Shown piece by piece: positions 7,653 to 18,771 of a stretch of 64,000 bases of DNA; within the stretch, counting starts at the first letter, position 1, and each line of letters opens with the position of its first letter. The stretch covers positions 186,001 through 250,000 of the forward strand of contig JAUYOG010000023.1 in assembly GCA_030695945.1 (NCBI GenBank), in the 5' to 3' direction. The translations under genes and the position numbers were made by a program. Under the pieces are notes generated by a model. It made no database searches, had not been told where the DNA came from, and was given only the letters and a program-made list of their open reading frames with translations. Source of the stretch: Ramlibacter sp. GTDB taxonomy: Bacteria; Pseudomonadota; Gammaproteobacteria; Burkholderiales; Burkholderiaceae_C.

Positions 7653-7698
7653 CCATTCCCGTTTCCCTTTCACAGACCCGTCCATTTCATCGTCGGAA

Positions 7699-9739
<2,041 letters not shown>

Positions 9740-9745
9740 CAGCAA

Positions 9746-10993
9746 ATGACCCGTCGCCGAGTCGTCGTGACCGGTCTGGGTTGTGTCAGCCCCGTGGGCA
9801 ACACGGTGGCCGAATCCTGGGCCAACCTGCTGGCCGGCACGCCCGGCATTGACTTCATCACGCAGTTCGATGCGGGCAATTTCGCTTGCAGGTTCGCGGG
9901 CGAGGTCAAGGGCTTCAATATCGGGGACTACATCCCCGAGAAGGAAGCCCGGCACATGGACCGTTTCATCCACCTGGGCCTGGCCGCGGCTTGCCAGGCG
10001 GTGGTGGACAGCGGCCTGCCCACCGGCGAAGCCCTTGGCGACGAGCTGGCCACGCGGATCGGCTGCAACATCGGCGCCGGCATCGGCGGCCTGCCGATGA
10101 TCGAGCAGACCCACGCCGAGCTGACAGCTCGCGGCCCGCGCCGCATCTCGCCTTTCTTCGTTCCGGCGTCGATCATCAACATGATCTCGGGGCACGTATC
10201 GATCAAGTACGGCTTCAAGGGACCGAACATCGCGGTTGTGACGGCCTGCACCACGGGCCTGCACGCCATTGGGCTGTCGGCGCGCATGATCGAGTACGGC
10301 GACGCCGACGTGATGGTCGCCGGCGGCGCCGAAGCGGCCGTTTCTCCGCTGGGCATCGGCGGCTTTGCCTCCGCACGGGCCCTTTCAACGCGCAACGACG
10401 ACCCCAAGACCGCGTCCCGTCCCTGGGACAGGGACCGCGACGGGTTCGTCCTGGGTGAAGGCGGCGGCGTGATGGTGCTGGAGGAGTACGAACACGCCAA
10501 GGCGCGCGGCGCCAGGATCTACGCCGAGGTCGCGGGCTTCGGCATGAGCGCCGACGCGTACCACATGACGGCGCCGGACGTGGACGGTCCGCGCCGGTCG
10601 ATGGTCAATGCCCTGCAAAACGCGGGCGTCAACGCCGACCAGGTCAACTACCTGAACGCGCACGGCACGTCGACGCCGCTGGGCGACCTGAACGAAACCA
10701 ACGCCATCAAGGCCGCCTTCGGCGACGCCGCCAAGCAGCTCGTCGTCAACTCCACGAAGTCGATGACGGGCCACCTGCTCGGCGGCGCCGGCGGCATCGA
10801 ATCCGTGTTCACCGTGCTCGCGGTGCACGAGCAGAAGAGCCCGCCGACGATCAACATCTTCAACCAGGACCCGGAGTGCGACCTGGACTACTGCGCCAAC
10901 ACCGCGCGGGACATGAAGATCGACGTGGCCGTGAAGAACAACTTCGGTTTCGGCGGCACGAACGGCACGCTTGTTTTCAAGCGGGCGCCTTGA
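9746..10993 (+). CDS. fabF: Beta-ketoacyl-ACP synthase II
   Basis: 415 residues. The catalytic Cys lies in VVTACTTGLHAIG and the two His residues in NAHGTSTPLGD and TKSMTGHLLGGAGG; the C-terminal NNFGFGGTNGTLVF is typical. It elongates acyl-ACP with malonyl-ACP and is central to unsaturated-chain control at low temperature. It starts six bases after acpP, as in most proteobacteria. Confidence 0.97.
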   Translation: MTRRRVVVTGLGCVSPVGNTVAESWANLLAGTPGIDFITQFDAGNFACRFAGEVKGFNIGDYIPEKEARHMDRFIHLGLAAACQAVVDSGLPTGEALGDELATRIGCNIGAGIGGLPMIEQTHAELTARGPRRISPFFVPASIINMISGHVSIKYGFKGPNIAVVTACTTGLHAIGLSARMIEYGDADVMVAGGAEAAVSPLGIGGFASARALSTRNDDPKTASRPWDRDRDGFVLGEGGGVMVLEEYEHAKARGARIYAEVAGFGMSADAYHMTAPDVDGPRRSMVNALQNAGVNADQVNYLNAHGTSTPLGDLNETNAIKAAFGDAAKQLVVNSTKSMTGHLLGGAGGIESVFTVLAVHEQKSPPTINIFNQDPECDLDYCANTARDMKIDVAVKNNFGFGGTNGTLVFKRAP

Positions 10994-11035
10994 CACGGGG
11001 CCGGGGACCGAAGCACCTGCTGAAACCCGCTTTCC

Positions 11036-11491
11036 ATGCATAACGCCCCATCGGTGAGCTATCCGGCGGGGCGTTCACGTTTGGCGCTGGCCCTGCTGCT
11101 GGGTGTCTGGCTGCTGGGCTGTGCGGCTGCGGCGCTCTGGCACTGGCATACCCCCGACGCATGGCGGCTCGCGACGATGCTGGCGGCGTTGTGCGCGGCG
11201 GGCGCGTTCGCCGCATGGCACTGGTGGCGTGCCCCGAGCGGCACGCTGGCCTGGGATGGCGAAGGCTGGACCTGGTCCGCGCAGCCGGAATCAGCCGCCG
11301 CGTCGGTGGAAGTCGGGCTGGACCTGCAGCGGTCCCTTCTGCTGCGTTGGCGGGCAGGCGGCGCGTCGCAGTGGATCTGGCTGGATCGTGGCACCTGTGC
11401 CGAGCGCTGGGATGACGTGCGCCGTGCTGTATATTCGCGCGCCAGACCGAAAGCGCTGCACCAGGCCCCGCGGCCCGTGGCGAAACCATGA
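11036..11491 (+). CDS. Small membrane protein, possibly YgfX-like
   Basis: 151 residues. Two hydrophobic helices near the N-terminus (about residues 15-36 and 44-61) with a short Trp/His-rich loop between them, then a soluble domain with several tryptophans (TLAWDGEGWTW, QWIWLDRG). This layout resembles YgfX/CptA-type proteins, which are small, two-helix membrane proteins with a C-terminal beta domain, but I cannot assign it firmly. Its stop overlaps the rpoE start (ATGA), so it is probably expressed with the sigma factor, and it follows fabF after 42 bases. Confidence 0.6.
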   Translation: MHNAPSVSYPAGRSRLALALLLGVWLLGCAAAALWHWHTPDAWRLATMLAALCAAGAFAAWHWWRAPSGTLAWDGEGWTWSAQPESAAASVEVGLDLQRSLLLRWRAGGASQWIWLDRGTCAERWDDVRRAVYSRARPKALHQAPRPVAKP

Positions 11492-12123
11492 CAAAGACGC
11501 CGCGCGCAGCCCCTCCCAGCCCCGCCGACACCGACCTCATGCTGGTGGAACGCACTGTGGCGGGGGACCAGAAGGCTTTCGAACTGCTGGTGCTCAAGTA
11601 CCAGCGCCGCATCCAGCGCCTGATCGGACGCATGGTGCGCGACACCGACCTGGTCGAGGACATCGCGCAGGAGACCTTCATCCGTGCGTACCGCGCGCTG
11701 GCTCAGTTCCGGGGGGAGGCCCAGTTCTATACCTGGCTGTACCGGATCGCGGTGAATACCGCCAAGAAGGCGCTGGGCGACCTCAAACGCGACCCGCTGG
11801 TCTCCGAGACGGCGCTCCGGGGGAACGACGAGGAAGATGAAACTTCCGGCGTGGAGAACGAACTAACCACCGCGGAAACACCCGAGACCGTGCTGGCAGC
11901 CAAGGAAATCGCCGCGGCGGTGAACTCGGCCATGGAAGCCCTGCCCGACGAACTGCGACAGGCCGTGACGCTGCGCGAGATCGAGGGCTTGAGCTACGAA
12001 GAGATTGCGGAAGTGATGAATTGCCCGATCGGCACCGTGCGATCCCGGATTTTCCGGGCGCGCGAAGCCATTTCGGCCAGGATCAAACCCTTGCTGGAAA
12101 ACCAGTCAGGCAAGCGCTGGTGA
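11488..12123 (+). CDS. rpoE: RNA polymerase sigma factor RpoE (ECF family)
   Basis: 211 residues. Region 2 is visible as KYQRRIQRLIGRMVRDTDLVEDIAQETFIRAYRALAQF and region 4 as LPDELRQAVTLREIEGLSYEEIAEVMNCPIGTVRSRIFRAREAI. This sigma factor directs the envelope-stress regulon. It is followed by its anti-sigma factor genes rseA and rseB and by the periplasmic protease gene, the standard operon. About 12 residues more than E. coli RpoE lie before region 2. Confidence 0.96.
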   Translation: MTKTPRAAPPSPADTDLMLVERTVAGDQKAFELLVLKYQRRIQRLIGRMVRDTDLVEDIAQETFIRAYRALAQFRGEAQFYTWLYRIAVNTAKKALGDLKRDPLVSETALRGNDEEDETSGVENELTTAETPETVLAAKEIAAAVNSAMEALPDELRQAVTLREIEGLSYEEIAEVMNCPIGTVRSRIFRAREAISARIKPLLENQSGKRW

Positions 12124-12145
12124 AGCGAGATGGGCAGGTGACGTG

Positions 12146-12727
12146 ATGGACACAATGCGTACCGAGGAACTGATTTCCGCGTTGGCCGACGGTCAGCTGG
12201 CAGGCGAGGCGTTCGCGCGCGGCGTCGAACTGGCGGCAGCCGACCCGGCGGCACGGCAGGCGTGGCAGACCTACCACCTGATCGGCGATGTGCTGCGCTC
12301 GGGCGAGCAGGCGGCAGGCGCGCTGCCTGCCGAGTTCCTCGGCCGCCTCCAGGCGCGGCTGCGACAGGAGCAGGTTGCGGCGCCCGGCGGCGCGGCGGCG
12401 GCGGGCCCGGTGCGCGAGCCGGCGCAGGCGGCTGCGAACGACGCCAGCTTTCGCTGGAAGCTGGTCGCCGGCTTCGCGTCGCTGGCCGCGGTGACGGCGA
12501 TTGGCTGGATGGCGGTGGGTGGCTTGGGGGCCAAGCCCGAACAGGCGCAGCTGGCGGGCGGCGCGTCGGCCGGCACCGTGCTGGCCGAAACGCAGCGCGG
12601 CGTGATGATCCGCGACGCGCGCCTGGACGAATTCCTCGCGGCGCACCGCCAGCTCGGTGGCGCGTCCGCGCTGCAGATGCCCGCGGGGTTCCTGCGCAAT
12701 GCCACTTTCGAAGGACCGGTCCGCTGA
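12146..12727 (+). CDS. rseA: Sigma-E anti-sigma factor RseA
   Basis: 193 residues. The N-terminal half has the RseA sigma-binding pattern (ELISALADGQLAGEAF ... ARQAWQTYHLIGDVLRS). A single membrane helix follows near residues 108-128 (ASLAAVTAIGWMAVGGL), then a periplasmic tail. RseA sequesters RpoE at the inner membrane until proteolysis. I chose the ATG at 12146, five bases after AGGTG; a GTG at 12143 and an ATG at 12155 are alternatives. The end overlaps no gene; rseB follows after 16 bases. Confidence 0.9.
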   Translation: MDTMRTEELISALADGQLAGEAFARGVELAAADPAARQAWQTYHLIGDVLRSGEQAAGALPAEFLGRLQARLRQEQVAAPGGAAAAGPVREPAQAAANDASFRWKLVAGFASLAAVTAIGWMAVGGLGAKPEQAQLAGGASAGTVLAETQRGVMIRDARLDEFLAAHRQLGGASALQMPAGFLRNATFEGPVR

Positions 12728-12743
12728 AGGCGGCCGCCACTGC

Positions 12744-13799
12744 ATGGGATACATCCCCGACCTGAATCCGGTCCTCGCCCGCCGCAGCCTGGCCGCCCTC
12801 TGGGCGTTCGGGATGCTGGGCCTGGCCGCCGCCGAAGCGCCGCAGCGGGGCCCGGCGCCGTCCCCCGACACGGCAGCCCACGGCAAGCCCGGTGAGCGCA
12901 GCATCGGCGATTGGCTCATGCGCATGCACGAGGCGTCCCGGCTTCGCAGCTACGTGGGCACCTTCGTCGTCACGTCCAGCAATGGTGGTATGTCGAGCGC
13001 GCGAATTTGGCATGCCTGCAACGGCAACCAGCAGGTTGAACGGGTCGAGTCGCTGACCGGTGCGCCACGCTCGACCTTCCGGCGTAACGACGAGGTCGTC
13101 ACTTTCATCCCCGAGAGCCGGGTGGTGCGCACGGAACGCCGCGAGGCCCTCGGGCTGTTTCCCAGCCTGGTGAAGGCCGCCGACAGCTCGATTCCCGAGT
13201 TCTATTCAGCGCGGCGCCTCGGGGGCGACCGGGTTGCCGGGTTCGAGGCCGATGTCGTCCAGCTGGCGCCCAAGGACAACCTGCGCTTCGGCTATCGCAT
13301 CTGGAGCGAAAAGAAGACCGGCCTCGTCGTCAAATTGCAGACCGTTGACCCGGACGGCAACGTCCTCGAGCAGGCTGCCTTCTCCGAGCTGTCGCTCGAT
13401 GCCCCGGTGCGCATCGACAAGCTCAGCCAGATGATGGCTGCCACCGAGGGTTGGCGCGTCGAGAAGGCGGACGCCGTGAAGACCACGGCCGCGGCCGAAG
13501 GCTGGCAGCTGAAGTCCGAAGTGGCCGGGTTCAAGCCGGTCAGTTGCTACCGGCGTCCGACCGCAGGCTCTCCCATGCCGGACGGCACGCTGCAGTGGGT
13601 GTTCTCCGACGGCCTGGCGGCAGTGTCGCTGTTCGTCGAGGCGTACGACCGCCAGCGCCACGCTCAGGAGGGCATGTTCGCGAGCGGCGCGACGCAGACG
13701 CTCACGCGGCGCATCCAGGATTGGTGGCTGACGGCGGTGGGCGAAGTGCCGCCGCAGACGCTCAAGGCATTCGCGCTCAGCCTTGAGCGGCGCAAATAA
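12744..13799 (+). CDS. rseB: Sigma-E regulatory protein RseB/MucB
   Basis: 351 residues from the ATG at 12744. An N-terminal hydrophobic signal (LAALWAFGMLGLAAAEA) is followed by the LolA-like fold of MucB/RseB (GDWLMRMHEASRLRSYVGTFVV ... ERVESLTGAPR) and a C-terminal domain (GTLQWVFSDGLAAVSLFVE). It is a periplasmic sensor that protects RseA from cleavage and responds to mislocalised lipopolysaccharide. The reading frame is open upstream into rseA, but the signal-peptide start is the sensible choice. Confidence 0.92.
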   Translation: MGYIPDLNPVLARRSLAALWAFGMLGLAAAEAPQRGPAPSPDTAAHGKPGERSIGDWLMRMHEASRLRSYVGTFVVTSSNGGMSSARIWHACNGNQQVERVESLTGAPRSTFRRNDEVVTFIPESRVVRTERREALGLFPSLVKAADSSIPEFYSARRLGGDRVAGFEADVVQLAPKDNLRFGYRIWSEKKTGLVVKLQTVDPDGNVLEQAAFSELSLDAPVRIDKLSQMMAATEGWRVEKADAVKTTAAAEGWQLKSEVAGFKPVSCYRRPTAGSPMPDGTLQWVFSDGLAAVSLFVEAYDRQRHAQEGMFASGATQTLTRRIQDWWLTAVGEVPPQTLKAFALSLERRK

Positions 13800-13835
13800 G
13801 CCCCCAAGTTGCCCCGGTGTGGCCGGGAATATGCG

Positions 13836-13859
13836 ATGGTTCGCGACTGGGCGAACCAT
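13836..13859 (+). terminator. Stem-loop between rseB and degP
   Basis: Perfect 9-bp stem ATGGTTCGC/GCGAACCAT with a 6-base loop, followed by only a short T run. It could attenuate transcription from the rpoE operon into degP or protect the mRNA end. Confidence 0.45.
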
Positions 13860-13906
13860 TTCTGCGCTTGCCGTTCTCAACATTTACCTGTGATTGAAAG
13901 GTCGAC

Positions 13907-15373
13907 ATGTTCAAGATCGATGGGAAGAATCTCCGCTCCCTTGGCGCAGCGGTCGCCCTGGCCGCAGCAGGCGCTGCCGCGCTGGTGCCGGCCGCGCCGG
14001 CAGCGGCGCAGGTGCGGGGCCTGCCCGATTTCACCGACCTGGTGGACCAGGTCGGCCCGTCCGTGGTCAACATCCGGACGGTCGAGCGCTCCCGTGGCGG
14101 CAGCGCCGCCCCGGGGAATGTGGACGAGGAGATGCAGGAGTTCTTCCGGCGCTTCTTCGGCCAGCCGTTGCCGGGCGTGCCGAGGCAGGCACCGCGGCCC
14201 AACCGGCCGCAGCCCGACGACGAGCAGCCACGAGGCGTGGGCTCCGGTTTCATCCTCACGACCGACGGCTTCGTCATGACCAATGCGCACGTGGTGGACG
14301 GCGCCGACGAGGTGCTGGTGACGCTGCCCGACAGGCGCGAGTTCAAGGCCAAGATCGTCGGTTTCGACAAGCGCACCGATGTGGCCGTGGTGAAGATCGA
14401 CGCTGGGGGCCTGCCCGCTGTCCGGGTGGGCGACGTCAGCCGGCTGAAGGTGGGCGAGTGGGTCATGGCCATCGGCTCGCCGTTCGGCCTGGAGAACACC
14501 GTGACGGCCGGCATCGTCAGCGCCAAGCAGCGCGACACCGGCGACTACCTGCCCTTCATCCAGACGGATGTCGCGATCAACCCCGGCAACTCGGGCGGCC
14601 CGCTGATCAACATGCGCGGCGAAGTCGTCGGCATCAACAGCCAGATCTATTCGCGCTCCGGCGGCTTCATGGGCATCTCCTTCGCGATCCCCATCGACGA
14701 GGCGATCCGCGTGAGCGAGCAGCTGCGTGTCTCCGGCCGGGTGCAGCGCGGCCGCATCGGCGTGCAGATCGACCAGGTCACGCGCGACGTCGCCGAATCG
14801 ATCGGCCTGGGCAAGCCCCAGGGCGCGCTGGTGCGCAGCGTCGAGGCCGGCTCGCCGGCGGACAAGGCGGGCGTCGAGGCCGGCGACATCATCACGAAGT
14901 TCGACGGCAAGCTGATCGACCGCGCGACCGACCTGCCTCGGCTCGTGGGCAACACCAAGCCCGGCACGCGCAGCTCGATGACGGTGTTCCGGCGCGGGGG
15001 CTCCAAGGATCTCGCGGTGACCATTGCGGAAATCGAGGCCGACAAGGCGGTGCGCCCCACCGCCCAGAAGGACGACAAGCCCAAGGGTTCCCCCGCGGCG
15101 CAATCGATCGGCCTGTCCGTGAGCGAACTCACCGATGCGCAGAAAAAGGAACTCAAGCTCAAGGGCGGCGTGAAGGTGGAGGCCGTTACCGACGGCGCGG
15201 CGCGCGCCGGCATCCACGAGGGCGACGTCATCGTGGCGATCGGCAACACCGAGGTCAACACCGTGAAGGAGTTCGATGCCGTCGTGGCGAAGGTCGACAA
15301 GACCAAGCCGATTCCCGTGCTGCTGCGCCGCGGCGAACTGGCGACGTACCTGTTGATCCGGCCGGCCCGCTGA
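13907..15373 (+). CDS. degP: Periplasmic serine protease of the DegP/MucD family
   Basis: 488 residues. A signal peptide (about residues 1-35, ending APAAAQ) precedes a trypsin-like domain with His in MTNAHVVDGAD, Asp in RTDVAVVKID and Ser in NPGNSGGPLIN, then two PDZ domains (GRIGVQIDQVTRDVAESIGL and SVSELTDAQKKELKLKGGVKVEAV). It degrades misfolded envelope proteins. GAAAGG precedes the ATG. Its place after rpoE-rseA-rseB marks it as the MucD-type member of the family; a strong terminator follows. Confidence 0.95.
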   Translation: MFKIDGKNLRSLGAAVALAAAGAAALVPAAPAAAQVRGLPDFTDLVDQVGPSVVNIRTVERSRGGSAAPGNVDEEMQEFFRRFFGQPLPGVPRQAPRPNRPQPDDEQPRGVGSGFILTTDGFVMTNAHVVDGADEVLVTLPDRREFKAKIVGFDKRTDVAVVKIDAGGLPAVRVGDVSRLKVGEWVMAIGSPFGLENTVTAGIVSAKQRDTGDYLPFIQTDVAINPGNSGGPLINMRGEVVGINSQIYSRSGGFMGISFAIPIDEAIRVSEQLRVSGRVQRGRIGVQIDQVTRDVAESIGLGKPQGALVRSVEAGSPADKAGVEAGDIITKFDGKLIDRATDLPRLVGNTKPGTRSSMTVFRRGGSKDLAVTIAEIEADKAVRPTAQKDDKPKGSPAAQSIGLSVSELTDAQKKELKLKGGVKVEAVTDGAARAGIHEGDVIVAIGNTEVNTVKEFDAVVAKVDKTKPIPVLLRRGELATYLLIRPAR

Positions 15374-15389
15374 AAGCCCTGGCTCGACC

Positions 15390-15428
15390 AAAGCCCCTGC
15401 CCGCAGTCGGGTTTGGGGCTTTTTTTTG
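15390..15428 (+). terminator. Rho-independent terminator of the rpoE-degP unit
   Basis: AAAGCCCC and GGGGCTTT flank an inner CCCG/CGGG stem and are followed directly by eight T residues. It ends 55 bases after the degP stop and is the clearest terminator in the window. Confidence 0.9.
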
Positions 15429-15766
15429 GCGGGTGACCGAAAAAACACGGCGCCCGAAAAATATTTTTTTCTGGGTCTGAGGCGGGTTTATGTTGGTAAT
15501 CGCTAACTTTATGGGCGAGCTAATTACATTTTTGGATAGAATCCCCGGACCTCATCGGCCATTAGCGGCATATCAAAAACCGCCGAACCCACCATGCGGG
15601 ATGAATCCCGCCGGTGCACCGCCGATCCACAGATCGCCCACAAGTTGTCCCAAAGCTTGCCCCCTTATTTTGTTGATAAGTTGTGAATAACATTCGTGTT
15701 GCTGGCCTGCAACGAGCCTGCCGGACGTCCGGCGCGGCTGTACGCCCGGGGCTTTTTGCCTACAAT
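15429..15766. other. Non-coding gap between degP and lepA: hairpins, palindrome and DnaA-box-like sites
   Basis: No credible gene. The stretch is AT-richer than its surroundings. It holds a perfect hairpin GCGGGAT-GA-ATCCCGC (15596-15611); a CGATCCACA site (15623-15631); TGTTGATAA (15671-15679) and TGTGAATAA (15682-15690), which read on the minus strand as TTATCAACA and TTATTCACA, the latter a match to the DnaA-box consensus TTATNCACA; a hairpin GTTGC/GCAAC near 15700; and a 14-base perfect palindrome GCCGGACGTCCGGC (15720-15733). Replication origins normally lie by dnaA, which is absent here, so an origin is not claimed. Confidence 0.5.
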
Positions 15767-15840
15767 GAAGCTCCAACTATCGCAGTTGCCATAGATTGTT
15801 GGTTCAGGGCGCGTCACCATTCGACGCGCCCTTTTTTCTT
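15767..15840 (+). ncRNA. Candidate small RNA or lepA leader ending in a terminator
   Basis: TACAAT at 15761-15766 could be a -10 element. About 70 bases follow with a possible CCAAC/GTTGG stem, ending in a textbook terminator: GGGCGCGTC (15807-15815), 7-base loop, GACGCGCCC (15823-15831), then six T. The terminator stands 43 bases before the lepA start. Either a short independent RNA is made, or transcription into lepA is attenuated here. No match to a named RNA family is claimed. Confidence 0.45.
15807..15837 (+). terminator. Rho-independent terminator upstream of lepA
   Basis: Perfect 9-bp GC-rich stem with loop ACCATTC and a T6 tail. It separates lepA from upstream transcription, although lepA itself shows no obvious promoter in the remaining 45 bases, so read-through or antitermination may matter. 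Confidence 0.88.
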
Positions 15841-15882
15841 TTCCACCCCCTTTTGAATTCAATCACTTAAGCGTTGCCGTTG

Positions 15883-17694
15883 ATGAATCACATCAGAAAC
15901 TTTTCGATCATCGCGCACATCGATCACGGCAAATCCACGCTCGCGGACCGCTTGATCCAACGCTGCGGCGGATTGTCGGATCGCGAGATGGAAGAGCAAG
16001 TCCTCGACTCGATGGATCTCGAAAAGGAGCGTGGGATAACCATCAAGGCGCAGACCGCGTCGCTGCGCTACACGGCGCACGACGGACAGGTCTATCACCT
16101 CAATCTGATCGACACGCCTGGCCACGTCGATTTCTCATACGAGGTTTCGCGCTCGTTGTCTGCATGCGAAGGCGCTCTGCTCGTCGTCGATGCCAGCCAG
16201 GGTGTCGAGGCGCAGACAGTCGCCAACTGCTACACCGCACTGGACCTCGGCGTCGAGGTGGTGCCGGTACTCAACAAGATGGACCTGCCGCAGGCCGACC
16301 CCGAGAACGCGAAGGCGGAGATCGAGGACGTCATCGGCATCGACGCGACCGACGCGATCCCCTGTTCCGCCAAGACCGGCATGGGCATCGACGAGATCCT
16401 GGAGGCCGTGGTGGCGCGCATCCCCGCGCCGCGCGGCAACCCGCAGGGGCCGCTGCGCGCCATGATCATCGACAGCTGGTTCGACACCTACGTCGGCGTG
16501 GTCATGCTCGTGCGCGTCGTGGACGGCCGCCTGGCCAGGGGAGAGCGCATCAAGCTCATGGCGACGGGGGCCATGTACAACGCCGACAACCTCGGCGTGT
16601 TCACTCCGGCCAGCCAGCCGCGCGACTCGCTGGAAGCCGGTGAGGTGGGCTTCATCATCGCGGGCATCAAGGAACTCCAGGCCGCCAAGGTCGGCGACAC
16701 GGTGACGCTCATCAAGCCCGGCACGGGCGGCGCGGCCATGACCGCCACCGAGGCGCTGCCCGGCTTCAAGGAGATCCAGCCGCAGGTGTTCGCAGGGCTC
16801 TATCCCACGGAGGCCAACCAGTACGACTCGCTGCGGGATGCCCTGGAGAAGCTCAAGCTCAACGACGCCTCGCTGCACTACGAGCCGGAAGTCAGCCAGG
16901 CGCTGGGCTTCGGCTTTCGCTGCGGCTTTCTCGGCCTGCTGCACATGGAGATCGTGCAGGAACGCCTGGAGCGCGAGTTCGACCAGGACCTCATCACGAC
17001 GGCGCCGAGCGTGGTCTACCAGGTGCTCAAGGCCGACGGCGAGATGATCATGGTGGAGAACCCCTCCAAGATCCCGGACCAGGGCAAGGTCACGGAGATC
17101 CGGGAGCCCATCGTCACGGTCCACCTCTACATGCCCCAGGAGTACGTCGGGCCGGTGATGACGCTGGCCAACCAGAAGCGCGGCCTCCAGCTGAACATGG
17201 CCTACCACGGCAAGCAGGTCATGCTGACCTACGAGATGCCGCTTGGCGAGATCGTGCTGGACTTCTTCGACAAGCTCAAGTCGGTGAGCCGGGGCTATGC
17301 CTCCATGGACTACGCCTTCAAGGAGTTCCGCGCCTCCGACGTCGTCAAGGTGGACATTCTCCTGAATGGGGAAAAGGTGGACGCCCTGTCCATCATCGTG
17401 CACCGCAGCCAGTCGCAGTACCGGGGGCGGGCGGTGGTGGCCAAGATGCGCGAGATCATCAGCCGCCAGATGTTCGACGTCGCCATCCAGGCGGCGATCG
17501 GCGCCAATATCATCGCCCGCGAGACCATCAAGGCGCTGCGCAAGAACGTGCTGGCAAAATGCTACGGCGGCGACATCAGCCGCAAGCGCAAGCTCCTCGA
17601 AAAACAGAAGGCAGGCAAGAAGAGAATGAAGCAGATCGGTTCTGTCGAAGTCCCGCAGGAAGCGTTCCTCGCCATCCTGCAGGTAGAAGAATGA
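15883..17694 (+). CDS. lepA: Elongation factor 4 (LepA)
   Basis: 603 residues from the ATG at 15883; a TTG nine bases upstream is an unlikely alternative. GTPase motifs [11 protein letters not shown] (G1), DTPGHVDF (G3) and NKMDLP (G4) are present, followed by EF-G-like domains III and V and the LepA-specific C-terminal domain ending [22 protein letters not shown]. LepA is a ribosomal GTPase linked to initiation and back-translocation under stress. The lepA-lepB pairing is conserved. Confidence 0.97.
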   Translation: MNHIRNFSIIAHIDHGKSTLADRLIQRCGGLSDREMEEQVLDSMDLEKERGITIKAQTASLRYTAHDGQVYHLNLIDTPGHVDFSYEVSRSLSACEGALLVVDASQGVEAQTVANCYTALDLGVEVVPVLNKMDLPQADPENAKAEIEDVIGIDATDAIPCSAKTGMGIDEILEAVVARIPAPRGNPQGPLRAMIIDSWFDTYVGVVMLVRVVDGRLARGERIKLMATGAMYNADNLGVFTPASQPRDSLEAGEVGFIIAGIKELQAAKVGDTVTLIKPGTGGAAMTATEALPGFKEIQPQVFAGLYPTEANQYDSLRDALEKLKLNDASLHYEPEVSQALGFGFRCGFLGLLHMEIVQERLEREFDQDLITTAPSVVYQVLKADGEMIMVENPSKIPDQGKVTEIREPIVTVHLYMPQEYVGPVMTLANQKRGLQLNMAYHGKQVMLTYEMPLGEIVLDFFDKLKSVSRGYASMDYAFKEFRASDVVKVDILLNGEKVDALSIIVHRSQSQYRGRAVVAKMREIISRQMFDVAIQAAIGANIIARETIKALRKNVLAKCYGGDISRKRKLLEKQKAGKKRMKQIGSVEVPQEAFLAILQVEE

Positions 17695-17695
17695 T

Positions 17696-17770
17696 GCCCC
17701 CACGCTCACTGCGTTCGCTGCCCCCCGAGGGGGCGCTTGCCTCCCTTGAGGCGGCTCGGCGGGAGGCAAG
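17696..17770 (-). repeat. Modular hairpin repeat, copy 2 (lepA-lepB)
   Basis: The same element as at 4.6 kb but in opposite orientation: GCCCCCACGC, core GCTGCCCCCCGAGGGGGC, then a 10-bp perfect stem CTTGCCTCCC (17736-17745) / GGGAGGCAAG (17761-17770) with a 15-base loop. It fills the gap between lepA and lepB, and its last arm (GGGAGG) may serve as the lepB ribosome-binding site. Confidence 0.75.
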
Positions 17771-17773
17771 ATA

Positions 17774-18742
17774 ATGATGCAGGCCCTCACCGCCGCGGTC
17801 CTCGCGGCTTTCGCCGGCTATGCCGGCGCCTGGTACCTGGGCTACGTGGACGGCAACTTCGCGCTGCTGCTGTTCCTCGCCACGGTCGTGACCGGCGTGT
17901 ACTGGCTCGCCGAGCGCCTGTACTTCCTGCCCAACCGGAGGCTTGCCGCGGAACGGCTGGAGGCGAGCGCGGCCCGCCGCCGGACCGACCTCATGGCCAA
18001 GGGCATCACCCAGGTGGACGGGGACGTCGCGCAGGCCCGCCAGCGGGTCCTGATGCAGCCCTGGTGGCTGGATTGGACGGCCGGCCTCTTCCCCGTGATC
18101 CTGGCCGTCTTCGTGCTGCGGTCGTTCCTGTTCGAACCCTTCAAGATCCCCTCCGGATCGATGATTCCCACGCTGCTGATCGGCGACCTGATCCTGGTCA
18201 ACAAGTTCACGTACGGCGTGCGCCTGCCCGTCCTCAACACCAAGCTGACCGGGGGGACGCCGCCGCAGCGGGGCGACGTGATGGTGTTCCGGTATCCGCC
18301 CAAGCCCAGCCTGGACTACATCAAGCGGGTCGTCGGGGTGCCGGGCGACGAGGTCGCCTACTTGAACAAGAGCCTCACGATCAACGGCAAGCCGGTTCCC
18401 AAGACGGCGCTGCCCGAGTTCTTCGACGAAGACGCGATGCTGTACTTCAAGCAGTTCGAGGAAGACCTCGGGGGCCGGCGGCACCGGATCCTCAATGACG
18501 ACAACCGTCCGGCGTTCGTGCCGGGCACCGAGGATTTTCCTTTCAAGCAGAATTGCCGCTACAGTGTCGAGGGCGTTGCCTGCAAGGTGCCCGAGGGCCA
18601 CTATTTCATGATGGGCGACAACCGCGATAATTCGCTCGACTCCCGGTACTGGGGTTTCGTCCCCGATCGCAATATCGTGGGCAAGGCCTTCTTCATCTGG
18701 ATGAATTTCGGCAGTTTCAAGCGGATCGGTTCGTTCGAGTAG
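17774..18742 (+). CDS. lepB: Signal peptidase I
   Basis: 322 residues. Two membrane helices near the N-terminus (about residues 2-44) and another at about 97-117 precede the catalytic serine in IPSGSMIPTLLIGD and the catalytic lysine in DYIKRVVGVPGDEV; MMGDNRDNSLDSRYWG is the conserved box E. It cleaves signal peptides of exported proteins on the periplasmic face. The region between residues about 190 and 260 is longer than the minimal enzyme, as in E. coli. Confidence 0.97.
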   Translation: MMQALTAAVLAAFAGYAGAWYLGYVDGNFALLLFLATVVTGVYWLAERLYFLPNRRLAAERLEASAARRRTDLMAKGITQVDGDVAQARQRVLMQPWWLDWTAGLFPVILAVFVLRSFLFEPFKIPSGSMIPTLLIGDLILVNKFTYGVRLPVLNTKLTGGTPPQRGDVMVFRYPPKPSLDYIKRVVGVPGDEVAYLNKSLTINGKPVPKTALPEFFDEDAMLYFKQFEEDLGGRRHRILNDDNRPAFVPGTEDFPFKQNCRYSVEGVACKVPEGHYFMMGDNRDNSLDSRYWGFVPDRNIVGKAFFIWMNFGSFKRIGSFE

Positions 18743-18771
18743 TCATTCTCAATGCGCAAAAGGTTAGCCAC

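Noticed and set aside
13894..15480. Long open frames overlapping degP, sdhA, lysS and other genes in other frames
   Set aside because: They are shadows caused by GC-rich codon use; they lack ribosome-binding sites and family motifs, while the frames annotated here carry clear catalytic motifs.
15429..15766. A replication origin between degP and lepA
   Set aside because: Only one full and two partial DnaA-box matches, no dnaA, dnaN or parAB genes, and no long AT-rich unwinding element.
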